NCBI GenBank assembly: GCA_964036665.1
Contig: OZ038527.1
Span: forward strand, 13,051,835 to 13,115,834
Length of the DNA: 64,000 bases
DNA from: Gordius sp. MW1
Taxonomy: Eukaryota > Nematomorpha > Gordioida > Gordea > Gordiidae
Reading direction: 5' to 3'
Shown here: positions 1 through 11,305 of the stretch, piece by piece
How positions within the stretch are numbered: the first letter of the stretch is position 1
Layout: each line of letters starts with the position of its first letter
Translations under genes and position numbers: made by a program
Notes under the pieces: model-generated
The model's input: the letters and a program-made list of their open reading frames with translations, nothing else
Databases searched by the model: none
Told to the model about the DNA's origin: nothing

Positions 1-3000
1 ATTCACCTCTGATATTGAAAATTTTCATGGGGGGTATAGGGTCAAATAAAAAAGTTGAAAAAATTTTGAGGTCGAAAAAAATATTTTTTTTCATTTGGAA
101 GGCAGCTGAAAAAATCTTTAAAAGTTCGTAAATATTCTTAGAATAATATCCTTGTTAGGATCTCGATAAGAATTATTGCACGGGGGGAAGTTTTAGATTG
201 AGAGAAATTAAAATTTTCGTGTTGCGTTTAGATTGTTTCAATATCGCTTTTTAAGCGTGTCTCTAGTTTTTGTGAAACAAGCTCTATGCGATCGTGATTT
301 AAAGTTAATAATTTTTGATGAATGATCAAAAAAAATTTTTTTCACGGAATTCACCTCTGATATCGAAAATTTTCATGAGTGGTATATGGTTGAACAAAAA
401 AGTTGAAAAAATTTTGAGGTCAAAATAAAATTTTTTTTTCATATTCTCTTGAAAGCTGGCTGAAAAAATCTTTAAAAGTTCGTAAATATTCTTAGCATTA
501 TGTCCTTGTTAGGATCTCGATAAGAATTTTTTCACGGGGGGAAGTTTTAGATTGAGAGAAATTAAAATTTTCGTGTTGCGTTTAGATTGTTTCAATATCG
601 CTTTTTAAGCGTGTCTCTAGTTTTTGTGAAACAAGCTCTATGCGATCGTGATTTAAAGTTAATAGTTTTTGATGAGTCTTCAAAAAAAAATTTTTTCAAG
701 GAATTCACCTCTGATATCGAAAATTTTCATGAGGGGTATATGGTCAAATAAAAAAGTTGAAAAAATTTTGAGGTCGAAAAAACTATTTTTTTTCATATTC
801 TTTTGCAAGGAGGCTGAAAAAATCTTTAAAAGTTCGTAAATATTCTTAGAATTATATCCTTGTTAGGATCTCGATAAGAATTTTGGCACGGGGGGAAGTT
901 TTAGATTGAGAGAAATTAAAATTTTCGAGTTGCGTTTAGATTGTTTCAATATCGCTTTTTAAGCGTGTCTCTAGTTTTTGTGAAACAAGCTCTATGCGAT
1001 CGTGATTTAAAGTTAATAATTTTTGATGAATTATCAAAAAAAATTTTTTTCACGGAATTCACCTCTGATATCGAAAATTTTCATGAGTGGTATATGGTTG
1101 AACAAAAAAGTTGAAAAAATTTTGAGGTCAAAATAAAATTTTTTTTTCATATTCTCTTGAAAGCTGGCTGAAAAAATCTTAAAAAGTTCGTAAATATTCT
1201 TAGAATTATATCCTTGTTAGAATCTCGATAAGAATTTTTGCACGGGGGGAAGTTTTAGATTGAGAGAAATTAAAATTTTCGTGTTGCGTTTAGATTGCTT
1301 CAATATCGCTTTTTAAGCGTGTCTCTAGTTTTTGTGAAACAAGCTCTATGCGATCGTGATTTAAAGTTAATAATTCTTGATGAATGATCAAAAAAAAAAT
1401 TTTTCACGGAATTCACCTCTGATATCGAAAATTTTCATGAGTGGTATATGGTTGAACAAAAAAGTTGAAAAAATTTTGAGGTCGAAAAAAATATTTTTTT
1501 TCATATTCTTTTGAAAGGGGGCTGAAAAAATCTTTGAAAGTTAGTAAATATTCTTAGCATTATGTCCTTGTTAGGTCTCGATAAGAATTTTTTCACGGGG
1601 GGAAGTTTTAGATTGAGAGAAATTAAAATTTTCGTGTTGCGTTTAGATTGTTTCAATATCGCTTTTTAAGCGTGTCTCCAGTTTTTGTGAAACAAGCTCT
1701 ATGCGATCGTTATCTAAAGTTAATAATTTTTGATGAATCTTCAAAAAAAAATTTTTTCAAGGAATTCACCTCTGATATCGAAAATTTTCATGAGGGGTAT
1801 ATGGTCAAATAAAAAAGTTGAAAAAATTTTGAGGTCGAAAAAACTATTTTTTTTCATATTCTTTTGCAAGGAGGCTGAAAAAATCTTTAAAAGTTCGTAA
1901 ATATTCTTAGAATTATATCCTTTTTAGGATCTCTATAAGAATTTTTGCACGGGGGGAAGTTTTAGATTGAGAGAAATTAAAATTTTCGTGTTGCGTTTAG
2001 ATTGTTTTGTTTCAATATCGCTTTTTAAGCGTGTCTCTAGTTTTTGTGAAACAAGCTCTATGCGATCGTGATTTAAAGTTAATAATTCTTGATGAATGAT
2101 CAAAAAAAAATTTTTTCACGGAATTCACCTCTGATATCGAAAATTTTCATGAGTGGGATATGGTTGAACAAAAAAGTTGAAAAAATTTTGAGGTCGAAAA
2201 AAATATTATTTTTCATATTCTTTTGAAAGGGGGCTGAAAAAATCTTTGAAAGTTAGTAAATATTCTTAGCATTATGTCCTTGTTAGGTCTCGATAAGAAT
2301 TTTTTCACGGGGGGAAGTTTTAGATTGAGAGAAATTAAAATTTTCGTGTTGCGTTTAGATTGTTTCAATATCGCTTTTTAAGCGTGTCTCCAGTTTTTGT
2401 GAAACAAGCTCTATGCGATCGTTATTTAAAGTTAATAATTTTTGATGAATCTTCAAAAAAAAATTTTTTCAAGGAATTCACCTCTGATATCGAAAATTTT
2501 CATGAGGGGTATATGGTCAAATAAAAAAGTTGAAAAAATTTTGAGGTCGAAAAAAATATTTTTTTTCATATTCTTTTGCAAGGAGGCTGAAAAAATCTTT
2601 AAAAGTTCGTAAATATTCTTAGAATTATATCCTTGTTAGGATCTCTATAAGAATTTTTGCACGGGTGGAAGTTTTAGATTGAGAGAAATTAAAATTTTCG
2701 TGTTGCGTTTAGATTGTTTTGTTTCAATATCGCTTTTTAAGCGTGTCTCTAGTTTTTGTGAAACAAGCTCTATGCGATCGTGATTTAAAGTTAATAATTC
2801 TTGATGAATGATCAAAAAAAATTTTTTTCACGGAATTCACCTCTGATATCGAAAATTTTCATGAGTGGGATATGGTTGAACAAAAAAGTTAAAAAAATTT
2901 TGAGGTCGAAAAAAATATTTTTTTTCATATTCTTTTGAAAGGGGGCTGAAAAAATCTTTGAAAATTAGTAAATATTCTTAGCATTATGTCCTTGTTAGGA

Positions 3001-5672
3001 TCTCGATAAGAATTTTTTCACGGGGGGAAGTTTTAGATTGAGAGAAATTAAAATTTTCCTGTTGCGTTTAGATTGTTTCAATATCGCTTTTTAAGCGTGT
3101 CTCCAGTTTTGGTGAAACAAGCTCTATGCGATCGTTATTTAAAGTTAATAATTTTTGATGAATCTTCAAAAAAAAATTTTTTCAAGGAATTCACCTCTGA
3201 TATCGAAAATTTTCATGAGGGGTATATGGTCAAATAAAAAGTTGAAAAAATTTTGAGGTCGAAAAAATATTTTTTTTCATATTCTTTTGAAAGGGGGCTG
3301 AAAAAATCTTTAAAAGTTCGTAAATATTTTTAGAATTATATCCTTGTTAGGATCTCGATAAGAATTTTTGCACGGGGGGAAGTTTTAGATTGAGAGAAAT
3401 TAAAATTTTCGTGTTGCGTTTAGATTGTTTCAATATCGCTTTTTAAGCGTGTCTCTAGTTTTTGTGAAACAAGTATGCGATCGTGATTTAAAGTTAATAG
3501 TTTTTGATGAGTCTTCAAAAAAAATTTTTTTCAAGGAATTCACCTCTGATATTGAAAATTTTCATGAGTGGTATATGGTTGAACAAAAAAGTTGAAAAAA
3601 TTTTGAGGTCAAAATAAAATTTTTTTTTCATATTCTCTTGAAAGCTGGCTGAAAAAATCTTTAAAAGTTCGTAAATATTCTTAGAATTATATCCTTGTTA
3701 GAATCTCGATAAGAATTTTTGCACGGGGGGAAGTTTTAGATTGAGAGAAATTAAAATTTTCGTGTTGCGTTTAGATTGCTTCAATATCGCTTTTTAAGCG
3801 TGTCTCTAGTTTTTGTGAAACAAGCTCTATGCGATCGTGATTTAAAGTTAATAATTCTTGATGAATGATCAAAAAAAAAATTTTTCACGGAATTCACCTC
3901 TGATATCGAAAATTTTCATGAGTGGTATATGGTTGAACAAAAAAGTTGAAAAAATTTTGAGGTCAAAATAAAATTTTTTTTTCATATTCTCTTGAAAGCT
4001 GGCTGAAAAAATCTTTAAAAGTTCGTAAATATTCTTAGAATTATATCCTTGTTAGAATCTCGATAAGAATTTTTGCACGGGGGGAAGTTTTAGATTGAGA
4101 GAAATTAAAATTTTCGTGTTGCGTTTAGATTGCTTCAATATCGCTTTTTAAGATTGTCTCTAGTTTTTGTGAAACAAGCTCTATGCGATCGTGATTTAAA
4201 GTTAATAATTTTTGATGAATGATCAAAAAATAATTTTTTCACGGAATTCACCTCTGATATCGAAACTTTTCATGAGTGGTAAATGGTTGAACAAAAAAGT
4301 TGAAACAATTTTGAGGTCAAAAAAAAAATTTTTTTTCATATTCTTTCGAAAGGGGGCTGAAAAAATCTTTAAAAGTTTGTAAATATTCTTAGAATTATAT
4401 CCTTGTTAGGATCTCGATAAGAATTTTTTCACGGGGGGAAGTTTTAGATTGAGAGAAATTAAAATTTTCGTGTTGCGTTTAGATTGTTTCAATATCGCTT
4501 TTTAAGCGTGTCTCTAGTTTTTGTGAAACAAGTATGCGATCGTGATTTAAAGTTAATAGTTTTTGATGAGTCTTCAAAAAAAATTTTTTTCAAGGAATTC
4601 ACCTCTGATATTGAAAATTTTCATGGGGGGTATAGGGTCAAATAAAAAAGTTGAAAAAATTTTGAGGTCGAAAAAAATATTTTTTTTCATTTGGAAGGCA
4701 GCTGAAAAAATCTTTAAAAGTTCGTAAATATTCTTAGAATAATATCCTTGTTAGGATCTCGATAAGAATTATTGCACGGGGGGAAGTTTTAGATTGAGAG
4801 AAATTAAAATTTTCGTGTTGCGTTTAGATTGTTTCAATATCGCTTTTTAAGCGTGTCTCTAGTTTTTGTGAAACAAGCTCTATGCGATCGTGATTTAAAG
4901 TTAATAATTTTTGATGAATGATCAAAAAAAATTTTTTTCACGGAATTCACCTCTGATATCGAAAATTTTCATGAGTGGTATATGGTTGAACAAAAAAGTT
5001 GAAAAAATTTTGAGGTCAAAATAAAATTTTTTTTTCATATTCTCTTGAAAGCTGGCTGAAAAAATCTTTAAAAGTTCGTAAATATTCTTAGAATTATATC
5101 CTTGTTAGAATCTCGATAAGAATTTTTGCACGGGGGGAAGTTTTAGATTGAGAGAAATTAAAATTTTCGTGTTGCGTTTAGATTGCTTCAATATCGCTTT
5201 TTAAGCGTGTCTCTAGTTTTTGTGAAACAAGCTCTATGCGATCGTGATTTAAAGTTAATAATTCTTGATGAATGATCAAAAAAAAAATTTTTCACGGAAT
5301 TCACCTCTGATATCGAAAATTTTCATGAGTGGTATATGGTTGAACAAAAAAGTTGAAAAAATTTTGAGGTCGAAAAAAATATTTTTTTTCATATTCTTTT
5401 GAAAGGGGGCTGAAAAAATCTTTGAAAGTTAGTAAATATTCTTAGCATTATGTCCTTGTTAGGTCTCGATAAGAATTTTTTCACGGGGGGAAGTTTTAGA
5501 TTGAGAGAAATTAAAATTTTCGTGTTGCGTTTAGATTGTTTCAATATCGCTTTTTAAGCGTGTCTCCAGTTTTTGTGAAACAAGCTCTATGCGATCGTGA
5601 TTTAAAGTTAATAATTTTTGATGAATGATCAAAAAAAATTTTTTTCACGGAATTCACCTCTGATATCGAAAA

Positions 5673-8600
5673 TTTTCAGTTGAACAAAAAAGTTGAAAAA
5701 ATTTTGAGGTCCCAAAAAAAATTTCTTTCATATTCTTTCGAAAGGGGGCTGAAAAAATCTTTAAAAGTTCGTAAATATTCTTAGAATTATATCCTTGTTA
5801 GGATCTCTATAAGAATTTTTTCACGTGGGGAAGTTTTAGATTGAGAGAAATTAAAATTTTCGTGTTGCGTTTAGATTGTTTCAATATCGCTTTTTAAGCG
5901 TGTCTCTAGTTTTTGTGAAACAAGCTCTATGCGATCGTGATTTAAAGTTAATAATTTTTGATGAGTCTTCAAAAAAAAATTTTTTCAAGGAATTCACCTC
6001 TGATATCGAAAATTTTCATGGGGGGTATATGGTCAAATAAAAAAGTTGAAAAAATTTTGAGGTCGAAAAAAATATTTTTTTTCATATTCTTTTGGAAGGG
6101 GGCTGAAAAAATCTTTAAAAGTTCGTAAATATTCTTAGAATTATGTCCTTGTTAGGATCTCGATAAGAATTTTTGCACGGGGGGAAGTTTTAGATTGAGA
6201 AAAATTAAAATTTTCGTGTTGCGTTTAGATTGTTTCATTATCGCTTTTTAAGCGTGTCTCTAGTTTTTGTGAAACAAGCTCTATGCGATCGTGATTTAAA
6301 GTTAATAATTTTTGATGAATGATCAAAAAAAATTTTTTTCACGGAATTCACCTCTGATATCGAAAATTTTCATGAGTGGTATATGGTTGAACAAAAAAGT
6401 TGAAACAATTTTGAGGTCAAGGAAAAAATTTTTTTTCATATTCTTTCGAAAGGGGGCTGAAAAAATCTTTAAAAGTTCGTAAATATTCTTAGAATTATAT
6501 CCTTGTTAGGATCTCGATAAGAATTTTTTCACGGGGGTTTTAGATTGAGAGAAATTAAAATTTTCGTGTTGCGTTTAGATTGTTTCAATATCGCTTTTTA
6601 AGCGTGTCTCTAGTTTTTGTGAAACAAGCTCTATGCGATCGGTATTTAAAGTTAATAGTTTTTGATGAGTCTTCAAAAAAAAATTTTTTTAAGGAATTCA
6701 CATCTGATATCGAAAATTTTCATGGGGGGTATATGGTCAAATAAAAAAGTTGAAAAAATTTTTAGGTCGAAAAAAATATTTTTTTTCATATTCTTTTGAA
6801 AGGGGGCTGAAAAAAATCTTTAAAATTTAGTAAATATTCTTAGCATTATGTCCTTGTTAGGATCTCGATAAGAATTTTTTCACGTGGGGAAGTTTTAGAT
6901 TGAGAGAAATTAAAATTTTCGTGTTGCGTTTAGATTGTTTCAATATCGCTTTTTAAGCGTGTCTCTAGTTTTTGTGAAACAAGCTCTATGCGATCGTGAT
7001 TTAAAGTCAATAGTTTTTGATGAGTCTTCAAAAAAAAATTTTTTCAAGTAATTCACCTCTGATATCGAAAATTTTCATGGGGGGTATATGGTCAAATAAA
7101 AAAGTTGAAAAAATTTTGAGGTCGAAAAAAATATTTTTTTTCATATTCTCTTGAAAGGGGGCTGAAAAAATCTTTAAAAGTTCGTAAATATTCTTAGAAT
7201 TATATCCTTGTTAGGATCTCGATAAGAATTTTGGCACGGGGGGAAGTTTTAGATTGAGAGAAATTAAAATTTTCGAGTTGCGTTTAGATTGTTTCAATAT
7301 CGCTTTTTAAGCGTGTCTCTAGTTTTTGTGAAACAAGCTCTATGCGATCGTGATTTAAAGTTAATAATTTTTGATGAATGATCAAAAAAAAATTTTTTCA
7401 CGGAATTCACCTCTGATATCGAAAATTTTCATGAGTGGTATATGGTTGAACAAAAAAGTTGAAACAATTTTGAGGTCAAGGAAAAAATTTTTTTTCATAT
7501 TCTTTCGAAAGGGGGCTGAAAAAATCTTTAAAAGTTCGTAAATATTCTTAGAATTATATCCTTGTTAGGATCTCGATAAGAATTTTTTCACGGGGGTTTT
7601 AGATTGAGAGAAATTAAAATTTTCGTGTTGCGTTTAGATTGTTTCAATATCGCTTTTTAAGCGTGTCTCTAGTTTTTGTGAAACAAGCTCTATGCGATCG
7701 GTATTTAAAGTTAATAGTTTTTGATGAGTCTTCAAAAAAAAATTTTTTTAAGGAATTCACATCTGATATCGAAAATTTTCATGGGGGGTATATGGTCAAA
7801 TAAAAAAGTTGAAAAAATTTTTAGGTCGAAAAAAATATTTTTTTTCATATTCTTTTGAAAGGGGGCTGAAAAAAATCTTTAAAATTTAGTAAATATTCTT
7901 AGCATTATGTCCTTGTTAGGATCTCGATAAGAATTTTTTCACGGGGGGAAGTTTTAGATTGAGAGAAATTAAAATTTTCGTGTTGCGTTTAGATTGTTTC
8001 AATATCGCTTTTTAAGCGTGTCTCCAGTTTTGGTGAAACAAGCTCTATGCGATCGTTATTTAAAGTTAATAATTTTTGATGAATCTTCAAAAAAAATTTT
8101 TTTCAAGGAATTCACCTCTGATATCGAAAATTTTCATGAGGGGTATATGGTCAAATAAAAAGTTGAAAAAATTTTGAGGTCGAAAAAATATTTTTTTTCA
8201 TATTCTTTTGAAAGGGGGCTGAAAAAATCTTTAAAAGTTCGTAAATATTTTTAGAATTATATCCTTGTTAGGATCTCGATAAGAATTTTTGCACGGGGGG
8301 AAGTTTTAGATTGAGAGAAATTAAAATTTTCGTGTTGCGTTTAGATTGTTTCAATATCGCTTTTTAAGCGTGTCTCTAGTTTTTGTGAAACAAGTATGCG
8401 ATCGTGATTTAAAGTTAATAGTTTTTGATGAGTCTTCAAAAAAAATTTTTTTCAAGGAATTCACCTCTGATATTGAAAATTTTCATGAGTGGTATATGGT
8501 TGAACAAAAAAGTTGAAAAAATTTTGAGGTCAAAATAAAATTTTTTTTTCATATTCTCTTGAAAGCTGGCTGAAAAAATCTTTAAAAGTTCGTAAATATT

Positions 8601-11305
8601 CTTAGAATTATATCCTTGTTAGAATCTCGATAAGAATTTTTGCACGGGGGGAAGTTTTAGATTGAGAGAAATTAAAATTTTCGTGTTGCGTTTAGATTGC
8701 TTCAATATCGCTTTTTAAGCGTGTCTCTAGTTTTTGTGAAACAAGCTCTATGCGATCGTGATTTAAAGTTAATAATTCTTGATGAATGATCAAAAAAAAA
8801 ATTTTTCACGGAATTCACCTCTGATATCGAAAATTTTCATGAGTGGTATATGGTTGAACAAAAAAGTTGAAAAAATTTTGAGGTCAAAATAAAATTTTTT
8901 TTTCATATTCTCTTGAAAGCTGGCTGAAAAAATCTTTAAAAGTTCGTAAATATTCTTAGAATTATATCCTTGTTAGAATCTCGATAAGAATTTTTGCACG
9001 GGGGGAAGTTTTAGATTGAGAGAAATTAAAATTTTCGTGTTGCGTTTAGATTGCTTCAATATCGCTTTTTAAGATTGTCTCTAGTTTTTGTGAAACAAGC
9101 TCTATGCGATCGTGATTTAAAGTTAATAATTTTTGATGAATGATCAAAAAATAATTTTTTCACGGAATTCACCTCTGATATCGAAACTTTTCATTAGTGA
9201 TAAATGGTTGAACAAAAAAGTTGAAACAATTTTGAGGTCAAAAAAAAAATTTTTTTTCATATTCTTTCGAAAGGGGGCTGAAAAAATCTTTAAAAGTTTG
9301 TAAATATTCTTAGAATTATATCCTTGTTAGGATCTCGATAAGAATTTTTTCACGGGGGGAAGTTTTAGATTGAGAGAAATTAAAATTTTCGTGTTGCGTT
9401 TAGATTGTTTCAATATCGCTTTTTAAGCGTGTCTCTAGTTTTTGTGAAACAAGTATGCGATCGTGATTTAAAGTTAATAGTTTTTGATGAGTCTTCAAAA
9501 AAAATTTTTTTCAAGGAATTCACCTCTGATATTGAAAATTTTCATGGGGGGTATAGGGTCAAATAAAAAAGTTGAAAAAATTTTGAGGTCGAAAAAAATA
9601 TTTTTTTTCATATTCTTTTGGAAGGCAGCTGAAAAAATCTTTAAAAGTTCGTAAATATTCTTAGAATAATATCCTTGTTAGGATCTCGATAAGAATTATT
9701 GCACGGGGGGAAGTTTTAGATTGAGAGAAATTAAAATTTTCGTGTTGCGTTTAGATTGTTTCAATATCGCTTTTTAAGCGTGTCTCTAGTTTTTGTGAAA
9801 CAAGCTCTATGCGATCGTGATTTAAAGTTAATAATTTTTGATGAATGATCAAAAAAAATTTTTTTCACGGAATTCACCTCTGATATCGAAAATTTTCATG
9901 AGTGGTATATGGTTGAACAAAAAAGTTGAAAAAATTTTAGGTCAAAATAAAATTTTTTTTTCATATTCTCTTGAAAGCTGGCTGAAAAAATCTTTAAAAG
10001 TTCGTAAATATTCTTAGAATTATATCCTTGTTAGAATCTCGATAAGAATTTTTGCACGGGGGGAAGTTTTAGATTGAGAGAAATTAAAATTTTCGTGTTG
10101 CGTTTAGATTGCTTCAATATCGCTTTTTAAGCGTGTCTCTAGTTTTTGTGAAACAAGCTCTATGCGATCGTGATTTAAAGTTAATAATTCTTGATGAATG
10201 ATCAAAAAAAAAATTTTTCACGGAATTCACCTCTGATATCGAAAATTTTCATGAGTGGTATATGGTTGAACAAAAAAGTTGAAAAAATTTTGAGGTCGAA
10301 AAAAATATTTTTTTTCATATTCTTTTGAAAGGGGGCTGAAAAAATCTTTGAAAGTTAGTAAATATTCTTAGCATTATGTCCTTGTTAGGTCTCGATAAGA
10401 ATTTTTTCACGGGGGGAAGTTTTAGATTGAGAGAAATTAAAATTTTCGTGTTGCGTTTAGATTGTTTCAATATCGCTTTTTAAGCGTGTCTCTAGTTTTT
10501 GTGAAACAAGCTCTATGCGATCGTGATTTAAAGTTAATAATTTTTGATGAATGATCAAAAAAAATTTTTTTCACGGAATTCACCTCTGATATCGAAAATT
10601 TTCATGAGTGGTATATGGTTGAACAAAAAAGTTGAAAAAATTTTGAGGTCAAAATAAAATTTTTTTTTCATATTCTCTTGAAAGCTGGCTGAAAAAATCT
10701 TTAAAAGTTCGTAAATATTCTTAGAATTATATCCTTGTTAGAATCTCGATAAGAATTTTTGCACGGGGGGAAGTTTTAGATTGAGAGAAATTAAAATTTT
10801 CGTGTTGCGTTTAGATTGCTTCAATATCGCTTTTTAAGCGTGTCTCTAGTTTTTGTGAAACAAGCTCTATGCGATCGTGATTTAAAGTTAATAATTCTTG
10901 ATGAATGATCAAAAAAAAAATTTTTCACGGAATTCACCTCTGATATCGAAAATTTTCATGAGTGGTATATGGTTGAACAAAAAAGTTGAAAAAATTTTGA
11001 GGTCGAAAAAAATATTTTTTTTCATATTCTTTTGAAAGGGGGCTGAAAAAATCTTTGAAAGTTAGTAAATATTCTTAGCATTATGTCCTTGTTAGGTCTC
11101 GATAAGAATTTTTTCACGGGGGGAAGTTTTAGATTGAGAGAAATTAAAATTTTCGTGTTGCGTTTAGATTGTTTCAATATCGCTTTTTAAGCGTGTCTCC
11201 AGTTTTTGTGAAACAAGCTCTATGCGATCGTGATTTAAAGTTAATAATTTTTGATGAATGATCAAAAAAAATTTTTTTCACGGAATTCACCTCTGATATC
11301 GAAAA
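5673..11305 (+). repeat. Higher-order repeat, about 16 monomers (5633 bp)
   Basis: This is defined by recurrence of a marker monomer in which the usual ATGAGTGGTATATGG segment is deleted, leaving TTTTCAGTTGAAC followed by GAGGTCCC. The marker starts at 5673 and 11306. Other linked variants recur at the same offset, for example GATTGAGAAAAATT (6194, 11827) and TTTCATTATCGC (about 6233, 11866). It includes an internal copy of a roughly 600-bp patch spaced by 3 monomers (1059 bp; landmarks 6538 and 7597), so it is probably an expanded version of the shorter repeats that follow. Confidence 0.75.

Noticed and set aside
210..240. CENP-B box in the TTTTCGTGTTGCGTTTAG stretch
   Set aside because: It shares TTCG with the box, but the downstream CGGG element is absent at the needed spacing, so it does not fit the core pattern.
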